A stretch of 13,625 nt of DNA, from NCBI GenBank assembly GCA_003456095.1, contig DMPF01000115.1:1-13625 (forward strand), given 5' to 3'. The stretch is from Bacillota bacterium (GTDB lineage Bacteria; Bacillota; Dethiobacteria; DTU022; UBA8154). Below are positions 6,808-12,997 of the stretch, one piece after another. Within the stretch, counting starts at the first letter, position 1, and every line of letters begins with the position of its first letter. Made by a program: the position numbers and the translations under genes. A model generated the notes under the pieces. That model saw only the letters and a list, made by a program, of their open reading frames with translations. It was not told the DNA's origin and did not search any database.

Positions 6808-7905
6808 TCAGACGAAGGTTAGCAGCCGCCGCGCCGCTGCCTGCGCCACTTCTTTTTGCTGCCGTACCCGGGAGATAATCTCTCCCCCTGTTCCCCCCTC
6901 CAGGGCAAGGGCAAGCTGCTCTTGCAGGCGTGAAAGTTCAGAACTGCCCGGAGGTTGGGACATGGCTTTCGCCTCGCCCATCAGCCGTAAAAAGGCGTTC
7001 ACCTTTGGATCATAGGGCAATCCCACAAAAGGCACACCGCAGACGGCCGCAAAAATAAGCGCGTGCAGGCGCATCGCCAGGATTAGATCCAGACCCGCGA
7101 TCAGGCTCAACATCTCCTGCGGCGGCATATTCTTCTCTATTATTATATGCCCGGGGGAAAGGCCGCTAAAAACAGCGCGCCCCGCCTCCAGGTCCTCTTT
7201 CGTCTGGAAAGGCAAAAACAACAAACGGGCTCCCTTTTGCTGCTCCAGGAAAAGGCAGGCAGCCCTGGCAAGCTCGATAAACGCCGCACCGTCATTCCCT
7301 CCGGGCAGGCGGCGCAGGGATATCCCCACCAGCGGTTTTCCCCCTTCACGCCGCAGACCATACTCACGGCGGCAACGTTCCACCTCGGATAGGCCGGGAG
7401 GCTCAAGGGTAAAGACAGGATCGGCAGCCAGCTCGACCGCTCTTAATACTCCCAGTTCCTTAAGCAGGTTAAGGGAAGCGGGATCCCGCACACTGATCCA
7501 GTCCACACGGGAAAGCACCTGCTGAACAAGGCGGCGGTGTAAAGGGCGCTTCAAGGGACCGATCCCCTGGGCAAAGACAGCCACCCGTACGCCCAGCAGC
7601 TTAGCCAGTTTGATCATCCCCAGGTAATAGGGCACGCTGCGCCAGCCGGTCACATCCTGCAGCAGCCCTCCCCCGCCGCTGACCAGCAGCGCAGCTTGCC
7701 GCATGGTCCGCACCACGGCGGGCAAATTGCCGCGGTACACCGCCGCAACGCCATAGCTGCGCCGCGTATGCTCTGGATCGCCGGAGAGGACCACCACCTC
7801 CAGCTCGGGGCGGTAGCGGCGGATCAGCCTTAAGGTTGCCTCCAGGATGGCTTCATCGCCCACATTATGAAATCCATAGTACCCGGAAAGGACGATACAG
7901 CTCAA
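6808..7905 (-). CDS. csaB: Polysaccharide pyruvyltransferase CsaB
   Basis: CsaB adds pyruvate ketals from phosphoenolpyruvate to the secondary cell wall polysaccharide; the pyruvylated polymer is the anchor for S-layer homology (SLH) domain proteins. The 365-residue protein begins with [16 protein letters not shown], the family signature. It continues with [56 protein letters not shown] and the C-terminal donor-site segment [26 protein letters not shown] (given here as [11 protein letters not shown] and [13 protein letters not shown]). TTG 7905 has GGAG 8 nt upstream. The gene starts 21 nt after the uncharacterised membrane protein gene, as the last gene of the radical SAM operon. No SLH protein is present in the window, so its client surface proteins must be encoded elsewhere. 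Confidence 0.95.
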   Translation of the reverse strand: MSCIVLSGYYGFHNVGDEAILEATLRLIRRYRPELEVVVLSGDPEHTRRSYGVAAVYRGNLPAVVRTMRQAALLVSGGGGLLQDVTGWRSVPYYLGMIKLAKLLGVRVAVFAQGIGPLKRPLHRRLVQQVLSRVDWISVRDPASLNLLKELGVLRAVELAADPVFTLEPPGLSEVERCRREYGLRREGGKPLVGISLRRLPGGNDGAAFIELARAACLFLEQQKGARLLFLPFQTKEDLEAGRAVFSGLSPGHIIIEKNMPPQEMLSLIAGLDLILAMRLHALIFAAVCGVPFVGLPYDPKVNAFLRLMGEAKAMSQPPGSSELSRLQEQLALALEGGTGGEIISRVRQQKEVAQAAARRLLTFV

Positions 7906-7926
7906 GCGTTTTGCTCCTTTGCCGCC

Positions 7927-8469
7927 TTAAACAATGCGGTAATTATTTCTTACCAGAAATATAGCCTGTGTCACCGTGACAATACCCCGTCCGTCATCAC
8001 GGGGTGAGAGTATTAAATGGTCACGCTCAATGGGATCTCCGTCAACAAGGTTTTTTCCCGTGGTCAGGTTGGCCAGGCCCGTTCCCTTGATCGGTACCAG
8101 GGCGCGGGCTCGCCCGCTGCGTAAAATAAACTCGGTCCCCTCACCCATAAGCATCGTTTGGCCTGATTCCACCACCACTACTCTATAAACGGGAGCCGGC
8201 CCCAGCTCGCGGACTACCCCCGGCAGGGGGCGTTCCCCCAGGGCCTGGGCAAAAGTATTCAGTCTTGCTTCCACCCAGCTCGCCGTCACCAGCGGGTCCC
8301 GCTCCGATCCGGGAACGGTGTCTGGATTGGCAACGACGCCCTGACCAAGAAAAAATCCTGTCAGCAGGAGCAAAACAGCCGCTCCTGCCAGGGTAACCAG
8401 CCACCACCGCCCAGGCAGCAGGCATAACCCCTTTCTTACCATCTTCCTCTCCACCTGTTGTTCAGCCAT
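7927..8469 (-). CDS. Uncharacterised single-pass membrane protein with PGSxxDPLVT motif
   Basis: I do not recognise a function. From ATG 8469, 180 residues: a basic N-terminus (VERKMVRKG), one membrane segment WWLVTLAGAAVLLLLTGFFLG around residues 22-42 that is probably an uncleaved anchor or signal, then an extracytoplasmic part. This begins PGSERDPLVTASWVEARL, a motif I associate with Firmicutes surface proteins (PGSxxDPLVtksyv). The rest is beta-rich: YRVVVVESGQTMLMGEGTEFILRSGRARAL, split as YRVVVVESGQ and LMGEGTEFILRSG, then GLANLTTGKNLVDGDPI and HLILSPRDDGRG. The start at 8469 is clear, with GGAGG 7 nt upstream; an earlier in-frame codon at 8502 lacks this. It lies 42 nt after the radical SAM gene and 21 nt before csaB, so a link to cell surface assembly is a reasonable inference. 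Confidence 0.8.
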   Translation of the reverse strand: MAEQQVERKMVRKGLCLLPGRWWLVTLAGAAVLLLLTGFFLGQGVVANPDTVPGSERDPLVTASWVEARLNTFAQALGERPLPGVVRELGPAPVYRVVVVESGQTMLMGEGTEFILRSGRARALVPIKGTGLANLTTGKNLVDGDPIERDHLILSPRDDGRGIVTVTQAIFLVRNNYRIV

Positions 8470-8511
8470 GAACAGTCCTCCTCTTTTTCCGCATTTAAAC
8501 ATACCACCGCA

Positions 8512-9654
8512 TTATACATACCGTGCCAGATATTTGGCCAGGAATTGTTCCTGATCTTCGCCCTGCTTCTGCAGATTATGGCGCACCTCCTCCACCTGTG
8601 AAAAGCGATTTCGATCCTCCATATCCAGAAGCTTGCGGTAGTAGCCCAACCTCCGCCCCAGGCGATAATTGGCCCGCCGTTCCGGGGACATCTCCAGATA
8701 ACGGTTGACAACATCCAGCAGGCGCAATCTATCCTGGGGCAGCTGTCCTTCAATTTCTTCCAGCAGATTAAGGAAATGGTCGCTCACAATGTAACTGTGC
8801 ACCGTAAGGTTCTCCAGCAGCAGCTTTACCTCCCGTGCCGTGCCTTCATCTTCCTGGGGTATGAAGGTTCCTTTTTCCACATGGTCGAGCAGGGGTATTT
8901 TGTGGCGCAGCGCCAGCGTACGCAGGCGAATAAAGTGGGGATCAACGGCGTTTAATGCCGCTGCCGTATCCATGATATGCTCCTGCCAGGCGTCACGGCC
9001 GCCCAGGCCCAGCAGTACATATTCACTCAGGCTAAGGCCCGCCTCTTTTATTTTCTTTCCCCCTTCAATCTGCTCCGCCGCCGTAACTCCCTTGCACATG
9101 TAGGCCAGCAGCGCATCGTTGCCTGTTTCCATGCCGATATGCACACGGGTCAGCCCCGCTTCGCGTATGGTGGTAAGCTGTTCCACTGTACGTTTTGCCG
9201 CCGTTTTAGCCCGGGCGTAAGTTGTGATCCGTTCCACCGTGGGAAATTGTTCCTTTAAAAAATATAGGATCGCAACCAGCTTATCCGCGGCCATGGCAAG
9301 CCCGTCCGCATCCTGTAAAAAGACATTTTTGCCGCCGCGGTAAAGCCAGAGGCCCACCTGGATCAGTTCCGGATCCTGCTGGTAAATGAGCTCCAGCAGC
9401 TCCGCACCGACGGCACCGCCGTAACCGTAATTGAAGCTCAGCCTTTTTAGTTTCTGCTCCGCTTCTTTAAAAGCAAGAATATCTTCTTTAATCTCCTCCA
9501 CCGTGCGGCGGGAGAACTTTTTACCCTTATAGGCGGGACAAAAGAGACATCTGTTCCATGGACAATTGCGATTTATCCTGATGAGCAGACTTTCCGCCTC
9601 ACTGGGCGGGCGGATCGGTCCTTGTTCAAACGGCACGTTTTCTTTCGCCTCCAT
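8512..9654 (-). CDS. Radical SAM protein with CX4CX2C cluster motif
   Basis: This is a 380-residue protein of the radical SAM superfamily; the reaction is unknown. The [4Fe-4S] motif is NRNCPWNRCLFC, with Cys31, Cys36 and Cys39, that is CX4CX2C rather than the usual CX3CX2C. Other barrel features are FNYGYGGAVGAELL (SAM-binding GGE-like region), ITTYARAKTA, LTRVHIGMETGNDALLAYMCKGVT (typical strand with the E-x-G-x-D pattern; shown in parts LTRVHIGMETG and NDALLAYMCKG) and LLGLGGRDAWQEH. These resemble HemN/Elp3-type radical SAM proteins. The C-terminus is helical and charged, without further Cys-rich motifs, so no extra cluster is evident. ATG 9654 has only a weak ribosome binding site; GTG at codon 7 would be preceded by GGAGG but at long spacing. 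First gene of an operon with the membrane protein and csaB. Divergent from pcm. Confidence 0.88.
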   Translation of the reverse strand: MEAKENVPFEQGPIRPPSEAESLLIRINRNCPWNRCLFCPAYKGKKFSRRTVEEIKEDILAFKEAEQKLKRLSFNYGYGGAVGAELLELIYQQDPELIQVGLWLYRGGKNVFLQDADGLAMAADKLVAILYFLKEQFPTVERITTYARAKTAAKRTVEQLTTIREAGLTRVHIGMETGNDALLAYMCKGVTAAEQIEGGKKIKEAGLSLSEYVLLGLGGRDAWQEHIMDTAAALNAVDPHFIRLRTLALRHKIPLLDHVEKGTFIPQEDEGTAREVKLLLENLTVHSYIVSDHFLNLLEEIEGQLPQDRLRLLDVVNRYLEMSPERRANYRLGRRLGYYRKLLDMEDRNRFSQVEEVRHNLQKQGEDQEQFLAKYLARYV

Positions 9655-9658
9655 TTTA

Positions 9659-9667
9659 TGTTATAAT
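9659..9667 (+). promoter_or_regulatory. Extended -10 promoter of pcm
   Basis: TG-T-TATAAT is a perfect extended -10. No good -35 precedes it, which is common for extended -10 promoters; the -35 region would lie inside the start of the divergent radical SAM gene. Predicted start near 9674, leaving a leader of about 44 nt. Confidence 0.5.
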
Positions 9668-9717
9668 TTCCATGCCATTAAGCTTCGTACCATTAACATA
9701 GGGAAAGGAGCGCCCGT

Positions 9718-10386
9718 ATGCAAAAAGAAGATTATGTCAGTGAGCGGGAGGAGATGATTAAACAGCAGCTCATCCCGCGGGGCATTCATGACCGGCAGGT
9801 GCTGGAGGCTTTCCGCCGCGTGCCCCGCCATTATTTTGTCAACCCGGGGCATCTTCACCTAGCCTACGCAGACCACCCTCTGGCTATCGGGGAGGAACAG
9901 ACAATCTCCCAGCCCTATATTGTGGCCCTCATGACCCAGGCCCTGGAGTTCAGAGGGGATGAAAAAGTCCTGGAAATCGGTACCGGTTCAGGTTATCAAA
10001 CAGCTATTTTAGCCGAACTGGTGGGACACGTTTATACGGTGGAACGGCTCCCTTCCCTCGCCGCAAGCGCACAAAAGGTACTCGCCGCGCTGGGATACAA
10101 TAACATCAGTTTTAAAACGGGTGACGGGAGCAAGGGCTGGCCGGAACACCAGCCTTTTGGCGCCATTATCGTTACCGCTGCCGCCGGGAGCCTGCCTGCG
10201 GCCCTGCCGGCACAGCTTGCCCCCGGCGGCAGACTGGTCATCCCGGAAGGGGAAGGCTGGCAGCAGGATCTCTATATTTATACCAATACAGCAGGCGGCC
10301 TGCAGCGCCGGCACCTTTGCAGCTGCCGTTTCGTCCCGCTCATCGAAGAAAATTTCGGGACACAAGAAAATTTCGGGACACAATGA
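9718..10386 (+). CDS. pcm: Protein-L-isoaspartate O-methyltransferase
   Basis: Pcm transfers a methyl group from SAM to the alpha-carboxyl of isoaspartyl residues and so starts repair of aged proteins in the cytoplasm. The 222-residue protein has QTISQPYIVALMTQAL at 61-76 (substrate side), the SAM motif I VLEIGTGSGYQTAIL at 84-98, then VYTVERLPSLA, FKTGDGSKGW and PAQLAPGGRLVIP. ATG 9718 has AAGGAG 7 nt upstream. The family normally ends shortly after FVPLxG..GW. Here the match stops at FVPLIE and the last 12 residues are ENFGTQ twice, encoded by an 18-bp tandem repeat running into the stop codon. The core enzyme appears intact. It ends 11 bp from the stop of the convergent COG2122 gene. Confidence 0.95.
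   Translation: MQKEDYVSEREEMIKQQLIPRGIHDRQVLEAFRRVPRHYFVNPGHLHLAYADHPLAIGEEQTISQPYIVALMTQALEFRGDEKVLEIGTGSGYQTAILAELVGHVYTVERLPSLAASAQKVLAALGYNNISFKTGDGSKGWPEHQPFGAIIVTAAAGSLPAALPAQLAPGGRLVIPEGEGWQQDLYIYTNTAGGLQRRHLCSCRFVPLIEENFGTQENFGTQ
10348..10383 (+). repeat. Two tandem copies of an 18-bp repeat at the 3' end of pcm
   Basis: The unit GAAAATTTCGGGACACAA occurs twice without any mismatch (10348-10365 and 10366-10383), immediately followed by the pcm stop TGA. Each unit contains the near-palindrome GAAAnTTTC. Read on the minus strand it is TTGTGTCCCGAAATTTTC, which resembles the TGT-starting repeated ends of some IS21-type elements; no transposase or second end is nearby, so a solo scar is only a hypothesis. 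The repeat replaces the normal Pcm C-terminus in frame. Confidence 0.85.
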
Positions 10387-10397
10387 TAATTTTTAGC

Positions 10398-11141
10398 TTA
10401 CAGTTTCGCAAGCCGCATCTTGCCGCGGACCGCCAGTTTATCGCCAAGAATAACCAGCGCACCTTCGATGCCCTCGATTCCCAGGGCAAAATTGATCGCC
10501 CGCTTAAGGTCATCTTCCGTATGCACCATGCTGGCCGCGGCTGTTGCCACAGCATCGGCCAGCAGGGCATCAACGCCGCAGATCACTGCCGCATCGGCCC
10601 GTCCCTTGCTGAAAGAAGGGCCAACCGTTGCCGAAGAGGTGCAGATCCCCCGTCCTTGCCCGGGGGCATGCACCTCCACCGCTAGACGGCCGCTGAAAGG
10701 TGATGCCCCGGCATAAACGCCCACGCGTAAAGCTTGTCTGCAGCAGTAATAAATATCACCGCCGTTTTCCACGATAACCTGGGAGCTGTATCGCAGCAGC
10801 CACTCGCCGGCAAGTTGCGCAAAAGCACCGGCCACCGCCGCCATCGGCCCCACTCCAGCCCGATTAGACGCCCGGGCCATGGCGAAGGCCAATGCCGGGG
10901 CATCCGGCAGAGCCGGGTGGGGATCCAAGGTTGTGCAAAATAGAGGATCCTTTTTCAGGTAATGCTCCAAAATGGTCCGCTGGTGCCAGATAAAGCTCTC
11001 CAGCTCTCCTGCCACCGCGGCGACCGGGATATTTTGATCCACCGCCAGCCAGAGGTCCGTCTCTTTTACCGCCAGCCTGAAGGGCTGCATCTCCGCGGGG
11101 CAAAGCTCCCGACGGTAGTCCCGTCTTGCACTGCCATACAT
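10398..11141 (-). CDS. UPF0280/COG2122 (ApbE-like) protein of homocysteine and sulfide assimilation
   Basis: COG2122 proteins share the fold of ApbE flavin transferases. In Methanosarcina a COG2122 member (MA1715) promotes sulfide use for cysteine and homocysteine synthesis, possibly through persulfide formation (recalled literature). The 247-residue protein has MYGSARRDYRREL at the N-terminus, FIWHQRTILEHYLKKDPLF, the conserved FAMARASNRAGVGPMAAVAGAFAQ (given as ARASNRAGVGPMAAVAGA), VIVENGGDIYY, then GRGICTSSATVGPSFSKGRADAA (given as GICTSSATVGPSFSKGRADA) and DALLADAVATAAAS. The last parts are ApbE-like. ATG 11141 lies 3 nt after the stop of the ferredoxin gene, so translation is probably coupled. 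It is the third gene of the operon, and its role as an accessory sulfur-transfer factor rests on this context. Confidence 0.9.
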   Translation of the reverse strand: MYGSARRDYRRELCPAEMQPFRLAVKETDLWLAVDQNIPVAAVAGELESFIWHQRTILEHYLKKDPLFCTTLDPHPALPDAPALAFAMARASNRAGVGPMAAVAGAFAQLAGEWLLRYSSQVIVENGGDIYYCCRQALRVGVYAGASPFSGRLAVEVHAPGQGRGICTSSATVGPSFSKGRADAAVICGVDALLADAVATAAASMVHTEDDLKRAINFALGIEGIEGALVILGDKLAVRGKMRLAKL

Positions 11142-11144
11142 CTT

Positions 11145-11549
11145 TTAAAACCGCGCCTCCATCGCCCGGGAAGGGCAAGCCTTGATGCAGTGCTCACAGA
11201 CAACGCATTTATCACCGCTGAAACTTATTTGCATGGTGACGCGGTCCAGATGCAAAGCTCCCGCCGGGCAGATTACCGTACAAGCGCCACACTGGGTGCA
11301 GCGTTCCTCCACCCAGATAATCTCCTGTTCCAGCGGGAAGGCCTTTACCCCCCGCCCTTGCAGAAAATCAAGGCCGGCGGCAAAATCGGCCTTTTCCCCG
11401 CCAATCTCCACAACAAGGCGCCCCTCCATGCGGGGATTGATATCAGCCTTGAGGATATTGACAAGGAGGTTAAAATCCTTGATTAAATAATAGATAAAGG
11501 GTTGTTCCGTTACCGTGGGAGGGAAATAAAGCACCATTTTTTCTTTCAT
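11145..11549 (-). CDS. NIL-domain protein with two [4Fe-4S] clusters (homocysteine biosynthesis ferredoxin)
   Basis: The 134-residue protein joins an N-terminal NIL domain (about residues 1-73, with FIYYLIKDFNLLVNILKADI and GRLVVEIGG) to a bacterial-type 2[4Fe-4S] ferredoxin domain. The cluster motifs are CTQCGACTVICP (Cys-x2-Cys-x2-Cys-x3-Cys-Pro) and CVVCEHCIKACP. The orthologous pair in Methanosarcina acetivorans (MA1821/MA1822) makes homocysteine from aspartate semialdehyde and sulfide; this subunit would supply electrons for the reductive step (known for the family in outline, inferred here). The start chosen is ATG 11549, because its ATGA overlaps the stop of the COG1900 gene by 4 nt, the sign of coupled translation, with a G-rich binding site about 10 nt upstream. 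GTG 11561 abuts that binding site. Stop is 3 nt before the COG2122 start. Confidence 0.94.
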   Translation of the reverse strand: MKEKMVLYFPPTVTEQPFIYYLIKDFNLLVNILKADINPRMEGRLVVEIGGEKADFAAGLDFLQGRGVKAFPLEQEIIWVEERCTQCGACTVICPAGALHLDRVTMQISFSGDKCVVCEHCIKACPSRAMEARF

Positions 11550-12772
11550 GCGTTGTGACACCCCCTCGCAGGATCAGAATCGGAGAAAACAAGTCCCTGA
11601 TAATCGGAAATGCCGCCGGCGAGGGGAATGTTAAAGGCGGGAGCGGTAAGCAGAAACTTTCCGTCCATGATCCACTCTTTTAAAATCTGCGCGATCTGTC
11701 GCGCTCCATAATAACTGGAAAGGGGGGCGGCAGGAACTTTTTTCCCGTTTACATTAATCTCCCCGCTGCGCAGCTCTGCATAGCTGACTGTCGTCAGCAC
11801 TTCCCCCAGCCCCTGGGGATAAGATTCGCTGTAGTCCACTACAGGGGCAAAGATTTCACTATCGCTTACGGCAGCACAGCGGATCATATCCTCGTCAATT
11901 ACAGGGATGGGGACACCAAGGCCGACCATGAGCGAAACCCCGTAACCCAGGAAAGAAACCCCCCGCAGCCAGCGGGGTGACATCTGCTTTAAGTCCCCGA
12001 TAACGGCCAGAGTACCGGCGGGAGCGGTTGGCACACCATGCGCATCGCGGGGCGCTCCCGGGTTATGCTGGGTGCCGTTCCAGCTGACAAAACCCACACC
12101 ACCCCCCAGGAATATCTTTGTCCCCGGTCCGGTGACGCGATAATAGGGATCGTTGAACAGGGGAGAAAGCTGACCGGCGCTGCTGTAGTTCGCATTCCCC
12201 AAGTTTGGCTTGAGAATGCCCATATAGGTATAAAGGGTGCGGTCGGAAAGGTTTACCGCAACATTGTAGTTCTGGTAGGCATTGCGCGGATTAAAGAGAA
12301 TAGCCTGAGGGAGCTCATCCAGACGGATCATCTTCTCCAGTTTTTTGCGGGGATAACAATCTGTTCCGTAAGCGGTGGCCTCCAGCAGCACTTCCTTCCC
12401 CTTTACCAGGTCCTCGAGGACATGTCCACCGCCGTAATTAAATTCACCGGGGAAATTTTTATTTGCCGGATCGGTCTCGGGGATCTGGGTGGCACCCAGG
12501 TACACATCCACCGCAGCCACGCCGGTGTAGGCCTCTACTCCGTTGAGCAGCACTTTAGCCATTTTTATGCGCGGTTTGGGATGCCCCAGATTGAAAAAAG
12601 CGCCGGAAGAACACATCGGGCCAAACGTCCCTGTGGTAACCACATCCACATTTTGCGCCGTCTCGGCAACACCCTGTTCTTTAACCATGGGGATCAGTTC
12701 TTCGGCAGTGACCACAACGGCCTTGCCGGCTTTGATTTTGGCATTAATTTCTTCAATAGTTTTTTTTACCAC
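11546..12772 (-). CDS. Homocysteine biosynthesis protein (DUF39, COG1900)
   Basis: This 408-residue protein is the catalytic component of the O-acyl-homoserine-independent route: aspartate semialdehyde plus sulfide plus reductant to homocysteine, as shown genetically for MA1821 in Methanosarcina (recalled). N-terminal TIEEINAKIKAGKAVVVTAEE is followed by VVTTGTFGPMCSSGAFFNLGH, with Cys54, one of the two conserved cysteines of the family. The second conserved Cys is in YGTDCYPRK (Cys139). Other typical parts are GATQIPETDP, FNYGGGHVLEDLVKG, FLGGGVGFVSWNGTQHNP, LKQMSPRWLRG and GVSLMVGLGVPIPVIDEDM. Like some homologues it ends without CBS domains. GTG 12772 has GGAGG 7 nt upstream. First gene of the operon with the NIL ferredoxin (4-nt overlap) and COG2122; the promoter is at 12835-12863. 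Confidence 0.95.
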   Translation of the reverse strand: MVKKTIEEINAKIKAGKAVVVTAEELIPMVKEQGVAETAQNVDVVTTGTFGPMCSSGAFFNLGHPKPRIKMAKVLLNGVEAYTGVAAVDVYLGATQIPETDPANKNFPGEFNYGGGHVLEDLVKGKEVLLEATAYGTDCYPRKKLEKMIRLDELPQAILFNPRNAYQNYNVAVNLSDRTLYTYMGILKPNLGNANYSSAGQLSPLFNDPYYRVTGPGTKIFLGGGVGFVSWNGTQHNPGAPRDAHGVPTAPAGTLAVIGDLKQMSPRWLRGVSFLGYGVSLMVGLGVPIPVIDEDMIRCAAVSDSEIFAPVVDYSESYPQGLGEVLTTVSYAELRSGEINVNGKKVPAAPLSSYYGARQIAQILKEWIMDGKFLLTAPAFNIPLAGGISDYQGLVFSDSDPARGCHNA

Positions 12773-12800
12773 CTGGCTCCCTCCCTTTTTGCCGCAGATC

Positions 12801-12824
12801 TGTTATAATATTATCGGTTATAAT
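12801..12824 (+). promoter_or_regulatory. Possible queT promoter, duplicated TATAAT
   Basis: The 10-bp sequence GTTATAATAT occurs twice in direct orientation (12802-12811 and 12817-12826), each with a perfect TATAAT (12804-12809 and 12819-12824). The first is preceded by TG in the extended -10 position. No good -35 was found for either. Transcription would start near 12816 or 12831, overlapping the start of the divergent homocysteine operon. Confidence 0.35.
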
Positions 12825-12834
12825 ATATAAAGAA

Positions 12835-12863
12835 ATAATACCTTTCCTGCCCCGGTGTGTCAA
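12835..12863 (-). promoter_or_regulatory. Promoter of the homocysteine operon
   Basis: A perfect TTGACA (12863-12858), exactly 17 nt, and TATTAT (12840-12835), five of six matches. Predicted start near 12828, leaving a leader of about 56 nt before GTG 12772. No SAM riboswitch or T-box is recognisable in that short leader, so there is no obvious methionine-responsive RNA control. Confidence 0.7.
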
Positions 12864-12967
12864 GGGAAGAAGCTTTGCCTGCAAACCTGACAACCTAATG
12901 GGAGCTGCGCCTTCCCCTATAAACTGAAGCAACCACAGTGAAGCCACTTGCCTGAGGCGCAAGTGGC
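12864..12967 (+). promoter_or_regulatory. Structured leader of queT, possible regulatory RNA
   Basis: The 150 or so nt before queT hold no protein-coding frame of interest but have clear pairing potential. GGGAAG (12864-12869) can pair with CTTCCC (12911-12916), enclosing shorter stems, and a perfect 9-bp hairpin GCCACTTGC / GCAAGTGGC with a 7-nt loop (12943-12967) ends just before GGAGG (12969-12973). The latter has no T run, so it would act on translation rather than as a terminator. queT genes are often controlled by preQ1 riboswitches. The segment CCCCTATAAACTGAA recalls the 3' part of preQ1-I, but the matching first stem and loop are not convincing, so no known class is assigned. Confidence 0.4.
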
Positions 12968-12997
12968 CGGAGGATTTACACGGAGGAGATGGAAAAG

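Noticed and set aside
10348-10383. CRISPR or phage attachment site in the tandem repeat.
   Set aside because: Only two adjacent copies without spacers, and no cas, integrase or tRNA gene nearby.
10384-10400. Bidirectional terminator between pcm and the COG2122 gene.
   Set aside because: The 11-bp gap and the repeat show no stem of useful length; the T run alone is not enough.
12038-12808. A 256-codon open frame on the plus strand opposite the COG1900 gene.
   Set aside because: The minus-strand protein is conserved along its whole length; the antisense product resembles no family and arises from GC-rich codon positions.
12773-12830. SAM riboswitch or T-box controlling the homocysteine operon.
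   Set aside because: The leader is only about 56 nt and shows neither the SAM-I core nor a T-box sequence with terminator.
12857-12920. Possible TPP riboswitch, because AACCTGA followed by CTAATG and GCTGCG recalls the TPP pattern ACCTGAT..GGTAAT..AGCG.
   Set aside because: The essential CTGAGA segment and the GGG(G)TGC 5' part are absent, the second helix does not pair as required, and the downstream gene is queT, not a thiamine gene.
12896-12925. preQ1-I riboswitch upstream of queT.
   Set aside because: The 3' part (TATAAACTGAA) is suggestive, but the first stem would be only 3 to 4 bp and the loop lacks a segment pairing with the A-rich tail. Kept only as an unassigned structured leader.
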